From contig JALOMC010000024.1 of the NCBI GenBank assembly GCA_025455665.1, positions 1 through 14,076 of the forward strand: DNA of 14,076 nt, in the 5' to 3' direction. Below the pieces are notes generated by a model that was given only the letters and a program-made list of their open reading frames with translations, did not search any database and was not told the DNA's origin. Origin of the DNA: Chitinophagaceae bacterium (GTDB taxonomy: Bacteria; Bacteroidota; Bacteroidia; Chitinophagales; Chitinophagaceae). Positions 1 through 7,401 of this stretch are shown here, one piece after another; position 1 is the first letter of the stretch; every line of letters begins with the position of its first letter. A program made the translations under genes and the position numbers.

Positions 1-184
1 CAACGAGCTGTTCAGGCAGGATGATTCGCTGTTTGAACGAAGCATCAAAACCATCAACGGGTTCAATATTTACGCCGAAGCAGAGTACTGGATGCGCCGC
101 GAATTAGCTACCCGGCTCGGTTGGGATGAAAAAAGCGAATTGGTGCAACAATTTTATGCGCTGGTACGCCGCCGGTTCAACTAG
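1..184 (+). CDS. C-terminal end of an unrecognised protein (5' truncated)
   Basis: An open frame enters from the left edge (first full codon at position 2) and ends at a TAG at 182-184, giving about 60 C-terminal residues. The peptide is charged and looks helical, with a motif FNIYAEAEYWMRRELATRLGW followed by a basic tail ending VRRRFN. It contains no catalytic motif, signal or membrane segment that I can place in a family, so no function is proposed. Codon composition looks like that of neighbouring genes and the frame is open throughout, which is why I call it coding. It converges with the Kdo transferase gene, leaving only 6 bases between the two stop codons and no room for a separate terminator. 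Confidence 0.6.
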   Translation, partial: NELFRQDDSLFERSIKTINGFNIYAEAEYWMRRELATRLGWDEKSELVQQFYALVRRRFN

Positions 185-190
185 CTGGAT

Positions 191-1453
191 TTACAGCCAC
201 TGTTTTTCTGCCATTAGCTGCAGCACCCGCTGGGTAGCACCAGCCGAGGCGTTGACATACCCCGCGGCTGCCTTACCCATCTGATCCCGATAGCCCGGTT
301 CGCTCCATAGTTTTTGCAACAGTGCTTCCAGTTCCAGCGCACTTTCTATCACGGCACTGCCGCCGGCTGCCAGCAGTCCCTCTGCTTCAGCAAACTTACT
401 GTACTCCGGCCCGTGAATGACCGGTGCCGCTTCGAGCACATTGTGGATGCCATCGGCTGTAAAACCACCGCCTACGTAGCAAACTGTACCGTAGCGGTAC
501 AAAAACCGCAACAGGCCGACATTGTCAATAATCAGTACATTTGACTGATTATCAATTGTTGATGACAATTGACTAAAGAAAACATAGCGACGAAAAAGCC
601 GGCATGTATCCGCAAGGCTGGCTTTGTCTACATGGTGTGGAGCAATGATCCATCGGGTACTGTCATCAGTGTTAGCGGCATGGCTCATCTCTTCTTCATC
701 GGCCGGCCACGTACTACCCGCCACCACCACGCGGCTGGCTCCGTTCAGCCATTTTTCTACTGCTGTGGTGGGCTGCCAGTTTGCAGCGGTATCCAGCACG
801 CTGTCGAAGCGGGTATCGCCGCCCAGGCTAAATTGGCCGGCAGGCAATAGCGGTTGCAATAACTGCTGTGCAGCCGGTGTTTGCACAAAAACATGTGTAA
901 ACCAACTGAGCATGCGCCGATGCAACTGGCCATACCACTGAAAAAATGGCTGCCCCGGCCGGAACATACCGGATACCAACAACAATGGTAGCCGCTGCCG
1001 ATGAATAGTGCGCAGCGTAAAAAACCAGTATTCATATTTTACCCACAGCACCAGGTCAGGCTGAAGCATTTTTACAAACCGTGCAGCTTTTACAGGATGG
1101 TCGAGGGGCAGGTAGCCAATGGCATCGGCACCAGGATAGTGCTTTCGCACCTCGTAGCCCGAGGGGGAAAAGAAGGTCACCAGCAGAACAGCATCGGGAT
1201 AACGGCGACGAATAGCTTCCAGCAGGGGCCTGCCTTGTTCAAATTCACCCAACGAAGAACAGTGCATCCAAACCCGCGGCGGCCCGGGCGGCAGGGTTTC
1301 AATCTGCCTGCGCCAATGCGTCCAAACGGTGCGCTGCCCCTGCACCCACGCTCTTGCCTTGGCATTGAAAGGGGACAGCAAATGGGCTAGCAAGTGGTAA
1401 CAGCCCATGGCCAACACATAGAAAAAAACAGACAGTTGAAACATGATGGACAT
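191..1453 (-). CDS. waaA: 3-deoxy-D-manno-octulosonic acid (Kdo) transferase, GT30
   Basis: This enzyme moves Kdo from CMP-Kdo onto the lipid A precursor at the inner face of the cytoplasmic membrane, an early essential step of LPS core synthesis. From the ATG at 1453 it is 420 residues, normal for the family. A hydrophobic N-terminal anchor covers about residues 5-27. The S-x-G-E motif with the catalytic glutamate (about E70, in SSLGEFEQG) follows. The C-terminal half carries GDTRFDSV (about 212-219), AGSTWPADE (about 247-255) and the CMP-site block GGGFTADGIHN (about 328-338). A TTG nine bases upstream (1462) and an ATG at 1444 are alternative starts; 1444 would also fit the usual short N terminus of Bacteroidota homologues. 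An oddity is that LEAA runs straight into PVIHGP, four residues shorter than the E. coli enzyme. The gene stands alone on the - strand here. Confidence 0.93.
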   Translation of the reverse strand: MSIMFQLSVFFYVLAMGCYHLLAHLLSPFNAKARAWVQGQRTVWTHWRRQIETLPPGPPRVWMHCSSLGEFEQGRPLLEAIRRRYPDAVLLVTFFSPSGYEVRKHYPGADAIGYLPLDHPVKAARFVKMLQPDLVLWVKYEYWFFTLRTIHRQRLPLLLVSGMFRPGQPFFQWYGQLHRRMLSWFTHVFVQTPAAQQLLQPLLPAGQFSLGGDTRFDSVLDTAANWQPTTAVEKWLNGASRVVVAGSTWPADEEEMSHAANTDDSTRWIIAPHHVDKASLADTCRLFRRYVFFSQLSSTIDNQSNVLIIDNVGLLRFLYRYGTVCYVGGGFTADGIHNVLEAAPVIHGPEYSKFAEAEGLLAAGGSAVIESALELEALLQKLWSEPGYRDQMGKAAAGYVNASAGATQRVLQLMAEKQWL

Positions 1454-1620
1454 ATGCAACAACGAATGTAGGCAGCCCGCCTCACTCTGTTTTGTTCATC
1501 CATCTTTTGCTACAATACCGGCTGCTGTTTAACAAAAGCAGACACACTTAAAAGGCGGAAAAGTTGACGTGTGGTGCTTGTATTTGTTGCTCACAATTAT
1601 TTAACGAATACCAGCCATCC

Positions 1621-1651
1621 TTTCTGGGAGACCGCTCGTTGTTCAACTTTG
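1621..1651 (+). promoter_or_regulatory. Possible Bacteroidota-type promoter of the fasciclin gene
   Basis: TTTC at 1621-1624 and CAACTTTG at 1644-1651 are 19 bases apart. Compared with the Bacteroidota consensus TTTG-N19-21-TAnnTTTG each box has one mismatch. Transcription would begin near 1658, about 20 bases before the ATG at 1679. The rest of the 225-base gap between the divergent waaA and fasciclin genes shows nothing else I can name. The match is imperfect, so this is tentative. Confidence 0.3.
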
Positions 1652-1678
1652 AATAAACAAAAATTAAACACTGCACTC

Positions 1679-2182
1679 ATGAAAAAATTGATGATGACCT
1701 TGGCGCTAGGCCTTGGATTAACTGTAGCTACTCAGGCCCAAACTATTGTAGACATTGCTGCAGGTAGCAAAGCGCATACTACGCTGGTAGCTGCCGTGAA
1801 GGCTGCAGGTCTGGTAGAAGCCCTGAGCGGCAAAGGTCCTTTGACCGTATTTGCTCCGGTAAATGATGCTTTTGGCAAACTGCCCGCTGGCACTGTAGAG
1901 ACCTTGCTGAAGCCTGAGAGCAAAGGAAAGCTTACGGCCGTACTGACCTACCATGTGGTAGCTGGCAATTTGGATGCCAAGGCTGTATTGGCGGCTATAG
2001 AAGCTGGCAAAGGAAAAGCTGTACTGACCACGCTGCAGGGTGGCCAGCTGACCGCTACGGTGGAAAACGGCAAAGTGGTGCTGACAGATGCCAACGGTGG
2101 CAAATCAACCGTAGTAGCTACTGACCTGAAGGCCAGCAATGGTGTGATTCATGTGATTGATACTGTAGTGCTACCTAAATAA
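1679..2182 (+). CDS. Secreted single-domain fasciclin (FAS1) protein
   Basis: A 167-residue protein with a Sec signal peptide: two lysines after the start, a hydrophobic stretch LMMTLALGLGLTVA, and an Ala-x-Ala-type cleavage site near residue 20 (ATQAQ). The remainder is one FAS1 domain. The first conserved block (LTVFAPVNDAFGKLPAG) is at residues 55-71, the conserved Tyr-His pair (LTYHVV) at 89-94, and the second block (GVIHVIDTVVLP) at 154-166. FAS1 domains mediate adhesion and matrix contacts; bacterial single-domain members are exported to the periplasm or surface, with poorly known roles. The ATG at 1679 is chosen because it opens the signal peptide. An in-frame GTG at 1571 would bury that signal behind 36 residues. 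The gene appears monocistronic, with a strong terminator 27 bases after its stop. The export prediction and family are secure; the role is not. Confidence 0.93.
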   Translation: MKKLMMTLALGLGLTVATQAQTIVDIAAGSKAHTTLVAAVKAAGLVEALSGKGPLTVFAPVNDAFGKLPAGTVETLLKPESKGKLTAVLTYHVVAGNLDAKAVLAAIEAGKGKAVLTTLQGGQLTATVENGKVVLTDANGGKSTVVATDLKASNGVIHVIDTVVLPK

Positions 2183-2208
2183 GGCAAAGAAGCTATGGGC
2201 TGATGAGG

Positions 2209-2241
2209 CGGCCGCTCACCTGAAAAGGGAGCGGCCGTTTT
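2209..2241 (+). terminator. Rho-independent terminator after the fasciclin gene
   Basis: A perfect 9-base stem, CGGCCGCTC (2209-2217) with GAGCGGCCG (2229-2237), closes an 11-base loop that can gain two further G-C pairs after a one-base bulge. The 3' arm is followed at once by TTTT (2238-2241). This is a textbook intrinsic terminator. It separates the fasciclin gene from the sugar-nucleotide genes downstream. Confidence 0.88.
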
Positions 2242-2495
2242 CGTTGATGGGTCGCCATCGGCAGCGGGCAACCGATGGTGGGGATTGGCCTGGTGGCAGC
2301 TCATGCTCAAAATATCCAGCGTGCCTCAATAGGCTAGCATCCACGCCGGCCATTGATCAGCCGATGAAAGTGGTACTACAAGCCTGCCGGTCATTCATCG
2401 ACATTGTACTGTATTTCAGCTGGTTACCCATGGCGTTTTGTTGGGGCCTTGCCATTTTTTGCCGTACGTTTGTCGGCTGTAAACACACCCCTTCT
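2242..2495 (+). other. Non-coding gap upstream of the sugar-nucleotide genes
   Basis: About 250 bases between the terminator and the aminotransferase start. The frame is open from 2244 into the aminotransferase, but the peptide it would add is rich in Cys, Trp and Arg and has no resemblance to the start of the enzyme family. Part of it also lies upstream of a likely promoter, so I treat it as non-coding. It contains a small hairpin (2252-2281: CCATCGG and CCGATGG, plus wobble pairs) without a T-run, and the promoter described separately. Nothing else was recognised. Confidence 0.55.
2441..2472 (+). promoter_or_regulatory. Likely Bacteroidota promoter of the polysaccharide operon
   Basis: TACGTTTG at 2465-2472 matches the Bacteroidota -7 consensus TAnnTTTG exactly. 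A TTG at 2441-2443 (within TTTTGTTG) sits 21 bases upstream, in the position of the -33 element. Transcription would start near 2478 and give a leader of about 18 bases before the ATG at 2496. Position, spacing and the exact -7 match agree. It would drive the downstream run of seven genes, although internal promoters cannot be excluded. Confidence 0.5.
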
Positions 2496-3623
2496 ATGAG
2501 TGCCATACAAATGGTGGATTTGAAAACCCAGTACCACAAGATAAAAGCTGATGTGGACAAGGCGGTACTGGACGTGCTGGATTCGACGGCCTTTATAAAT
2601 GGCAAGCCTGTGGGCGAGTTTTCGACTGCGCTGGCCAGTTATCTGAATGTAGAGCATGTAATACCCTGTGCCAATGGCACCGATGCATTGCAAATAGCCA
2701 TGATGGCCCTTGGGCTGCAGCCTGGCGATGAGGTCATCACGCCGAGTTTTACCTATGTGGCTACCACTGAGGTAGTGGCCCTGCTGCGACTAACGCCTGT
2801 GTTTGTAGATGTAGAGCCCGATACATTTTGCATGGATGCAGCCAAAATTGAAGCTGCCATTACGCCACGTACCAAAGCCATTGTACCTGTACACTTGTAT
2901 GGGCATGCTGTCAATATGGAGCCCATATTGGCTTTGGCTGAAAAGCATGGATTGTATGTGATAGAAGATACAGCCCAGGCCTTAGGCGGCAGCTATTCGT
3001 TTGCTAATGGCCAACAAAAGAAGGTAGGTACCATGGGGCATGTTGGGTGCACCAGTTTTTTCCCCAGCAAAAACCTCGGCTGCTATGGCGACGGTGGGGC
3101 CATGTTTACCAATGATGCTGTATTGGCCGATAGACTGCGCATGATAGCCAACCATGGCCAAAAGGTGCGGTACTACCACGATATGGTAGGCTGTAACAGC
3201 AGGCTTGACACAGTGCAGGCAGCTATTTTAAACATTAAGTTGCCGTTGCTGGATGGCTACAACGCCGCCCGAAGGCAAGCCGCTCAGCGTTACAATGAGT
3301 TGTTTGCGCATCACCCAAAAATTACAACCCCTTTCGAAGCTGCCTACAGCCACCATGTGTTTCATCAGTACACGCTAAAGTTGGAAAATGCCAACCGCGA
3401 TGAACTGGTGCAGCACCTTGCTGCAAAAGGTATCCCATCTATGATTTACTACCCGGTGCCGGTACACCGCCAGCGCATGTTTGCCGACTTTGGCGGTGCT
3501 GACTTTGAACTGCCGGTGACAGATTGGCTGACGGAACGGGTGATTTCATTGCCGATGCACTCCGAACTGACCGAAGCGCAACAGCAACTGATTGCGGCTG
3601 CGGTGCTTGAGTTTTTGCAATAA
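2496..3623 (+). CDS. DegT/DnrJ/EryC1 PLP sugar aminotransferase, WbpE-like
   Basis: A PLP-dependent aminotransferase that adds an amino group to a keto group on a nucleotide sugar in the cytoplasm. The 375-residue length is normal for the family. PLP-site residues are D158 and Q161 (in IEDTAQALGG) and the Schiff-base lysine K192 (SFFPSKNLGCYGDGG). Other family blocks are NGTDALQIA (60-68), PGDEVITPSFTYVAT (76-90) and NSRLDTVQAAIL (234-245). SFFPSK.LGCYGDGGA and ANGTDALQI resemble Pseudomonas WbpE, which aminates C3 of UDP-2-acetamido-3-keto-glucuronate, more than ArnB, which has a different sequence around its lysine. The start at 2496 is chosen because similarity begins at MSAIQMVDLKTQY and a promoter box ends just before it. 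It heads the + strand operon, 56 bases ahead of ugd. The exact substrate is inferred; the partners WbpB and WbpD are not in the window. Confidence 0.9.
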   Translation: MSAIQMVDLKTQYHKIKADVDKAVLDVLDSTAFINGKPVGEFSTALASYLNVEHVIPCANGTDALQIAMMALGLQPGDEVITPSFTYVATTEVVALLRLTPVFVDVEPDTFCMDAAKIEAAITPRTKAIVPVHLYGHAVNMEPILALAEKHGLYVIEDTAQALGGSYSFANGQQKKVGTMGHVGCTSFFPSKNLGCYGDGGAMFTNDAVLADRLRMIANHGQKVRYYHDMVGCNSRLDTVQAAILNIKLPLLDGYNAARRQAAQRYNELFAHHPKITTPFEAAYSHHVFHQYTLKLENANRDELVQHLAAKGIPSMIYYPVPVHRQRMFADFGGADFELPVTDWLTERVISLPMHSELTEAQQQLIAAAVLEFLQ

Positions 3624-3679
3624 CCATTATTGAAACTTTTTTCGAATAACCCCACTTACAACACGACCAAACGAACACC

Positions 3680-5020
3680 ATGAAAATCGCTGTCATTGGA
3701 ACGGGCTATGTAGGACTGGTAACAGGCACCTGCTTTTCTGAAACGGGTAACAAAGTAACCTGCGTAGACATCGACGAGAACAAGATCAACAAGCTGAAAG
3801 GTGGCACCGTCACTATTTACGAGCCAGGCCTTGAGAAGCTGTTTGAGCGAAACCTGAAAGAGGGCCGCCTGCATTTTACCACCCATTTAGCCGAAGGCAT
3901 CAAGGATGCTGAAATCATTTTTTTGGCGCTGCCTACTCCGCCCGGCGAAGACGGAAGTGCCGATTTGCGGTATGTATTGGGGGTAGCGGCCGACCTGGGT
4001 AAAATTTTGCAAAAGGGTGACTACAAAATAATAGTGGACAAGAGCACCGTGCCGGTGGGTACGGCCGATAAGGTGCAAAAAGCTGTGCTGGATAGCAGCA
4101 ATGGTACACTGGTGCCGGGTGAGGATTTTGATGTGGTCAGCAATCCGGAATTTTTGAGGGAAGGAGTGGCCGTGGACGATTTTATGAAGCCCGACCGCGT
4201 GGTAATTGGAACAGAAAGCGCCAAGGCTCGCCAGCTCATGGGTGAGTTGTACGCTCCCTTTGTGCGTCAGGGCAACCCGGTCATTTTTATGGATGAAAAA
4301 AGTGCCGAGCTGACTAAATATGCCGCCAACGCATTCCTTGCTACCAAGATCACTTTCATGAATGAGATAGCCCGTATGTGCGAACTGCTGGGCGCCGATG
4401 TAGATATGGTGCGCAAAGGTATTGGCAGTGATGAGCGGATTGGAAAGCGCTTCCTGTTCCCGGGTATCGGTTACGGTGGTAGCTGTTTCCCCAAAGATGT
4501 GCAGGCGCTGGCTAAATCGGCCGCCGAGGTGAAATACGATTTTCAGATTTTGAAAAGCGTAATGGCCGTAAACGAAGACCAGAAGACTTACCTGGTACCG
4601 CATATCAAAAACTATTTTGGGGGAGATGTGGCTGGCAAGCATTTTGCATTGTGGGGCCTGGCCTTCAAGCCTAATACCGATGACATTCGGGAAGCACCGG
4701 CCTTGTATATCATTAACGAACTGGTAGCGGCCGGTGCCAGCATCAGTGCGTACGACCCCGAAGCAATGAATAATGTGAGAAACAGCCCGATAGGTGATAA
4801 GATCAGTTACGCGGCCTCGCAATATGGGGCCCTTAAAAATGCTGATGCATTGATTATTGCGACCGAATGGAACGAATTTCGTACGCCTGATTTCGATTTG
4901 ATCAGCACCCTGCTGAAAGAAAAAGTGATTTTTGATGGCCGTAACTTGTTTGATACCAGTGCCATGCAAAAAGAAGGCTACTACTATTTCAGCATTGGCC
5001 GTCGCACCGTCAAGCCCTGA
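3680..5020 (+). CDS. ugd: UDP-glucose 6-dehydrogenase
   Basis: Oxidises UDP-glucose to UDP-glucuronate with two NAD+ in the cytoplasm, supplying the decarboxylase encoded next. The 446 residues cover all three domains. The N-terminal Rossmann fold has GTGYVG at 7-12 and an acidic residue ending the second strand (VDID, 29-32). The central helical domain holds KSTVPVGT (121-128), NPEFLREG (155-162) and KYAANAFLATKI (213-224). The catalytic cysteine C269 is in GYGGSCFPKD (264-273). The C-terminal UDP-binding domain has GLAFKPNTDDIREAP (326-340). The GYGGSCFPKD form is that of true UDP-glucose dehydrogenases, distinct from the second dehydrogenase of this operon. The start ATG directly follows ACACC and has no Shine-Dalgarno. 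The stop lies 45 bases before the UDP-xylose synthase gene, which uses the product. Confidence 0.95.
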   Translation: MKIAVIGTGYVGLVTGTCFSETGNKVTCVDIDENKINKLKGGTVTIYEPGLEKLFERNLKEGRLHFTTHLAEGIKDAEIIFLALPTPPGEDGSADLRYVLGVAADLGKILQKGDYKIIVDKSTVPVGTADKVQKAVLDSSNGTLVPGEDFDVVSNPEFLREGVAVDDFMKPDRVVIGTESAKARQLMGELYAPFVRQGNPVIFMDEKSAELTKYAANAFLATKITFMNEIARMCELLGADVDMVRKGIGSDERIGKRFLFPGIGYGGSCFPKDVQALAKSAAEVKYDFQILKSVMAVNEDQKTYLVPHIKNYFGGDVAGKHFALWGLAFKPNTDDIREAPALYIINELVAAGASISAYDPEAMNNVRNSPIGDKISYAASQYGALKNADALIIATEWNEFRTPDFDLISTLLKEKVIFDGRNLFDTSAMQKEGYYYFSIGRRTVKP

Positions 5021-5065
5021 TCTTGTTTTTCAACCCTTCCAATCATAATAACACCCCCTCATTGT

Positions 5066-6052
5066 ATGTCTGGCCAAACAAAAAAGCGTGTACTTATCAC
5101 TGGTGCAGCTGGTTTTTTAGGTTCACACCTGTGTGATCGTTTCATGGCAGAAGGTTTTCATGTAATAGGCATGGACAACCTGATTACCGGCGATTTGCGC
5201 AACATTGAACATTTGTTTCCAAATCCGGATTTTGAATTCTACCATCATGATGTCACCAAGTTCATCCATATTCCGGGTGAGCTGGACTATATCCTGCATT
5301 TTGCTTCACCAGCCAGTCCCATCGATTATCTGAAAATCCCTATCCAGACACTGAAAGTGGGGGCCATGGGCACGCATAACTGTTTGGGTCTGGCCAAGGC
5401 AAAAAAAGCCCGCATATTGGTAGCCAGTACCAGCGAAGTATATGGCGATCCGCTGGTGCACCCACAAACAGAAGACTATTGGGGTAACGTAAATCCGGTA
5501 GGTCCGCGTGGCGTGTACGATGAAGCAAAACGTTATCTAGAATCTATCACCATGGCCTACCATACCTACCACGGTGTAGAAACGCGTATTATCCGCATTT
5601 TCAACACATATGGTCCACGGATGCGTCTCAATGACGGCCGTGCATTGCCTGCCTTTATTGGGCAAGCCTTGCGGGGCGAAGACCTGACTGTATTTGGTGA
5701 TGGCAGCCAGACAAGGAGTTTCTGCTTTGTCAGCGATTTGATCGACGGCATCTATCGGTTGCTGATGAGCGACCATGTGTACCCGGTGAACATTGGCAAC
5801 CCCGATGAGATATCGCTGAAAGATTTTGCCGAAGAAGTAATAAAGCTGACCAACAGCGACCAAAAGATAGTGTACAAGCCACTGCCGGCGGATGATCCAA
5901 AGCAACGCAAGCCCGATATTACCAAAGCCCGGCAAATACTAGGCTGGGAGCCTAAAGTTGGGCGTGCCGAAGGATTGAAGATCACCTACGATTATTTCAA
6001 AAACCTACCAGAAACTGAGTGGTACAAGCAACCCAAAGATTTTGTGAAGTAA
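5066..6052 (+). CDS. uxs: UDP-glucuronate decarboxylase (UDP-xylose synthase)
   Basis: An extended short-chain dehydrogenase that converts UDP-glucuronate to UDP-xylose and CO2 through a 4-keto intermediate, using tightly bound NAD+. The 328 residues match bacterial UXS. The NAD motif GAAGFLG is at 13-19. HFASPASP (78-85) is typical of UXS. The active site comprises T122 and E124 (in ASTSEVYGDP), Y151 and K155 (YDEAK, 151-155). The substrate-binding region contains FNTYGPRM (179-186), followed by the DGRALP and FGDGSQTRSFCFVSD blocks. It lacks the formyltransferase half of ArnA and is a single-domain enzyme. It follows ugd by 45 bases, so the pair forms a complete UDP-glucose to UDP-xylose route. 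UDP-galacturonate decarboxylases look similar, but the ugd neighbour favours UDP-glucuronate. Confidence 0.93.
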   Translation: MSGQTKKRVLITGAAGFLGSHLCDRFMAEGFHVIGMDNLITGDLRNIEHLFPNPDFEFYHHDVTKFIHIPGELDYILHFASPASPIDYLKIPIQTLKVGAMGTHNCLGLAKAKKARILVASTSEVYGDPLVHPQTEDYWGNVNPVGPRGVYDEAKRYLESITMAYHTYHGVETRIIRIFNTYGPRMRLNDGRALPAFIGQALRGEDLTVFGDGSQTRSFCFVSDLIDGIYRLLMSDHVYPVNIGNPDEISLKDFAEEVIKLTNSDQKIVYKPLPADDPKQRKPDITKARQILGWEPKVGRAEGLKITYDYFKNLPETEWYKQPKDFVK

Positions 6053-6085
6053 TCCGCCACGTTTCTATTTACTCTTTTTACACCC

Positions 6086-7381
6086 ATGAGCATTTACAAT
6101 ACCCTGCTTGACAAGCAGGATCAACTGGCTGTGATAGGCCTTGGCTACGTTGGTCTACCCATTGCGTTAGAATTTGCCCGTCGCATTCGGGTCATTGGTT
6201 TCGACATCAATGAAGAGCGGGTACAACTGATGCGCCAAAGCATCGATCCCAGTAAAGAATTGGAGGCTGCTGCATTTGAGGGTTGCGATATTCACTTCAC
6301 CAGCAGTCTGGACGAACTGAAGGCTGCTCGTTTTTACATTGTAGCTGTACCCACACCGGTAGATGAGCACAATGTACCCGACCTGGTACCGGTACTACGT
6401 GCCAGTGAAACGATAGGCAAGGTGATCAAACCCGGCGACTACGTAGTATTTGAAAGTACAGTTTACCCCGGCTGTACCGAAGAAGACTGCTTGCCGGTGA
6501 TAGAGCGGCTCAGTGGCTTAAAAGCTGGCACCGATTTTAAAATAGGTTATTCGCCGGAACGTATCAATCCCGGCGATAAACACCACACGCTTCGCACTAT
6601 TGTAAAGGTGGTAAGTGGCTGCGATGCAGAAAGCCTGGAGAACATAGCGAAGGTGTACGAACTGGTGGTAGATGCCGGGGTACACCGCGCCAGCAGCATA
6701 AAAGTGGCGGAAGCTGCCAAAATCATAGAAAATACACAGCGTGACCTGAACATAGCCTTGATGAACGAGCTGTCCATCATTTTTGATAAGATGGGTATCA
6801 ATACCTACGAGGTGTTGGAAGCGGCCGGCACCAAATGGAATTTCCTGAAGTTTTATCCGGGCCTGGTGGGTGGTCATTGCATTGGGGTCGATCCGTACTA
6901 TCTTACCTACAAAGCGGCTGAACTCGGTTATGCTTCGAAGGTGATACTCAGCGGTCGCATGATCAACGATGGCATGGGTGCCTATGTAGCCCGCAAGATC
7001 CTGATGCATATCATCCATTACAATGGCAATGTGCGGGAGTCGCGGGTACTGATCATGGGGGCTACTTTTAAAGAAAACGTAAGCGACATCCGTAACAGCA
7101 AAGTAGCTGATGTAGTGAAAGAGTTGCGGAATTATAGCATCAATGTAGACGTGATTGATGCGTATGCCGATAGCGACGAGGTGCACCATGAGTATGGCTT
7201 CTCATTAGCGCCGGCAGCTACAGGCACCTACGACGCCATTTTGCTGGCGGTAGCCCATGAGCCTTACGCTACAATGCAAACAGCCGAATTTGAAGCGCTG
7301 CTGAAACCCCACGGTATGATTGCCGACTTGAAAGGCATACTTCGTAACAAGGGGGTAAACTGCACCTACTGGAGCTTATAA
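6086..7381 (+). CDS. UDP-N-acetylhexosamine 6-dehydrogenase, TviB/WbpO type
   Basis: A nucleotide-sugar dehydrogenase predicted to oxidise C6 of UDP-GlcNAc or UDP-GalNAc to the uronate with two NAD+. The protein has 431 residues. The Rossmann motif GLGYVG is at 18-23, FESTVYPGC at 122-130, SPERINPGD at 156-164, and the catalytic cysteine C265 lies in GLVGGHCIGVDPYYLTYKA (259-277). Its C-terminal domain has GATFKENVSDIRNSK (325-339). The LVGGHCIGVDPYYLT signature is that of TviB/WbpO enzymes (Vi antigen and Pseudomonas O6 O-antigen), not of WbpA or UDP-glucose dehydrogenase. It sits 33 bases after uxs and 20 before rmlD, and its ATG directly follows ACACCC. Which of the two HexNAc substrates it uses cannot be told from sequence alone. 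Confidence 0.9.
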   Translation: MSIYNTLLDKQDQLAVIGLGYVGLPIALEFARRIRVIGFDINEERVQLMRQSIDPSKELEAAAFEGCDIHFTSSLDELKAARFYIVAVPTPVDEHNVPDLVPVLRASETIGKVIKPGDYVVFESTVYPGCTEEDCLPVIERLSGLKAGTDFKIGYSPERINPGDKHHTLRTIVKVVSGCDAESLENIAKVYELVVDAGVHRASSIKVAEAAKIIENTQRDLNIALMNELSIIFDKMGINTYEVLEAAGTKWNFLKFYPGLVGGHCIGVDPYYLTYKAAELGYASKVILSGRMINDGMGAYVARKILMHIIHYNGNVRESRVLIMGATFKENVSDIRNSKVADVVKELRNYSINVDVIDAYADSDEVHHEYGFSLAPAATGTYDAILLAVAHEPYATMQTAEFEALLKPHGMIADLKGILRNKGVNCTYWSL

Positions 7382-7401
7382 AATCCTGACAACCGCCTCC
7401 A

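Noticed and set aside
1571..1678. Upstream GTG start extending the fasciclin protein by 36 residues
   Set aside because: It would place a non-secretory sequence in front of a clear signal peptide that begins at the ATG at 1679.
2244..2495. N-terminal extension of the aminotransferase, or a separate small gene in that frame
   Set aside because: The peptide has an unusual composition with many Cys, Trp and Arg, shows no family similarity, and most of it lies upstream of a good promoter box.
3887..4969. Long open frame on the - strand opposite ugd (about 360 codons)
   Set aside because: It is the mirror of a highly conserved dehydrogenase; its His- and Phe-rich peptide has no domain pattern and is explained by codon bias on the other strand.
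6518..7189. Open frame of about 223 codons opposite the TviB-like dehydrogenase
   Set aside because: Same reason: an antisense shadow with no recognisable motif.
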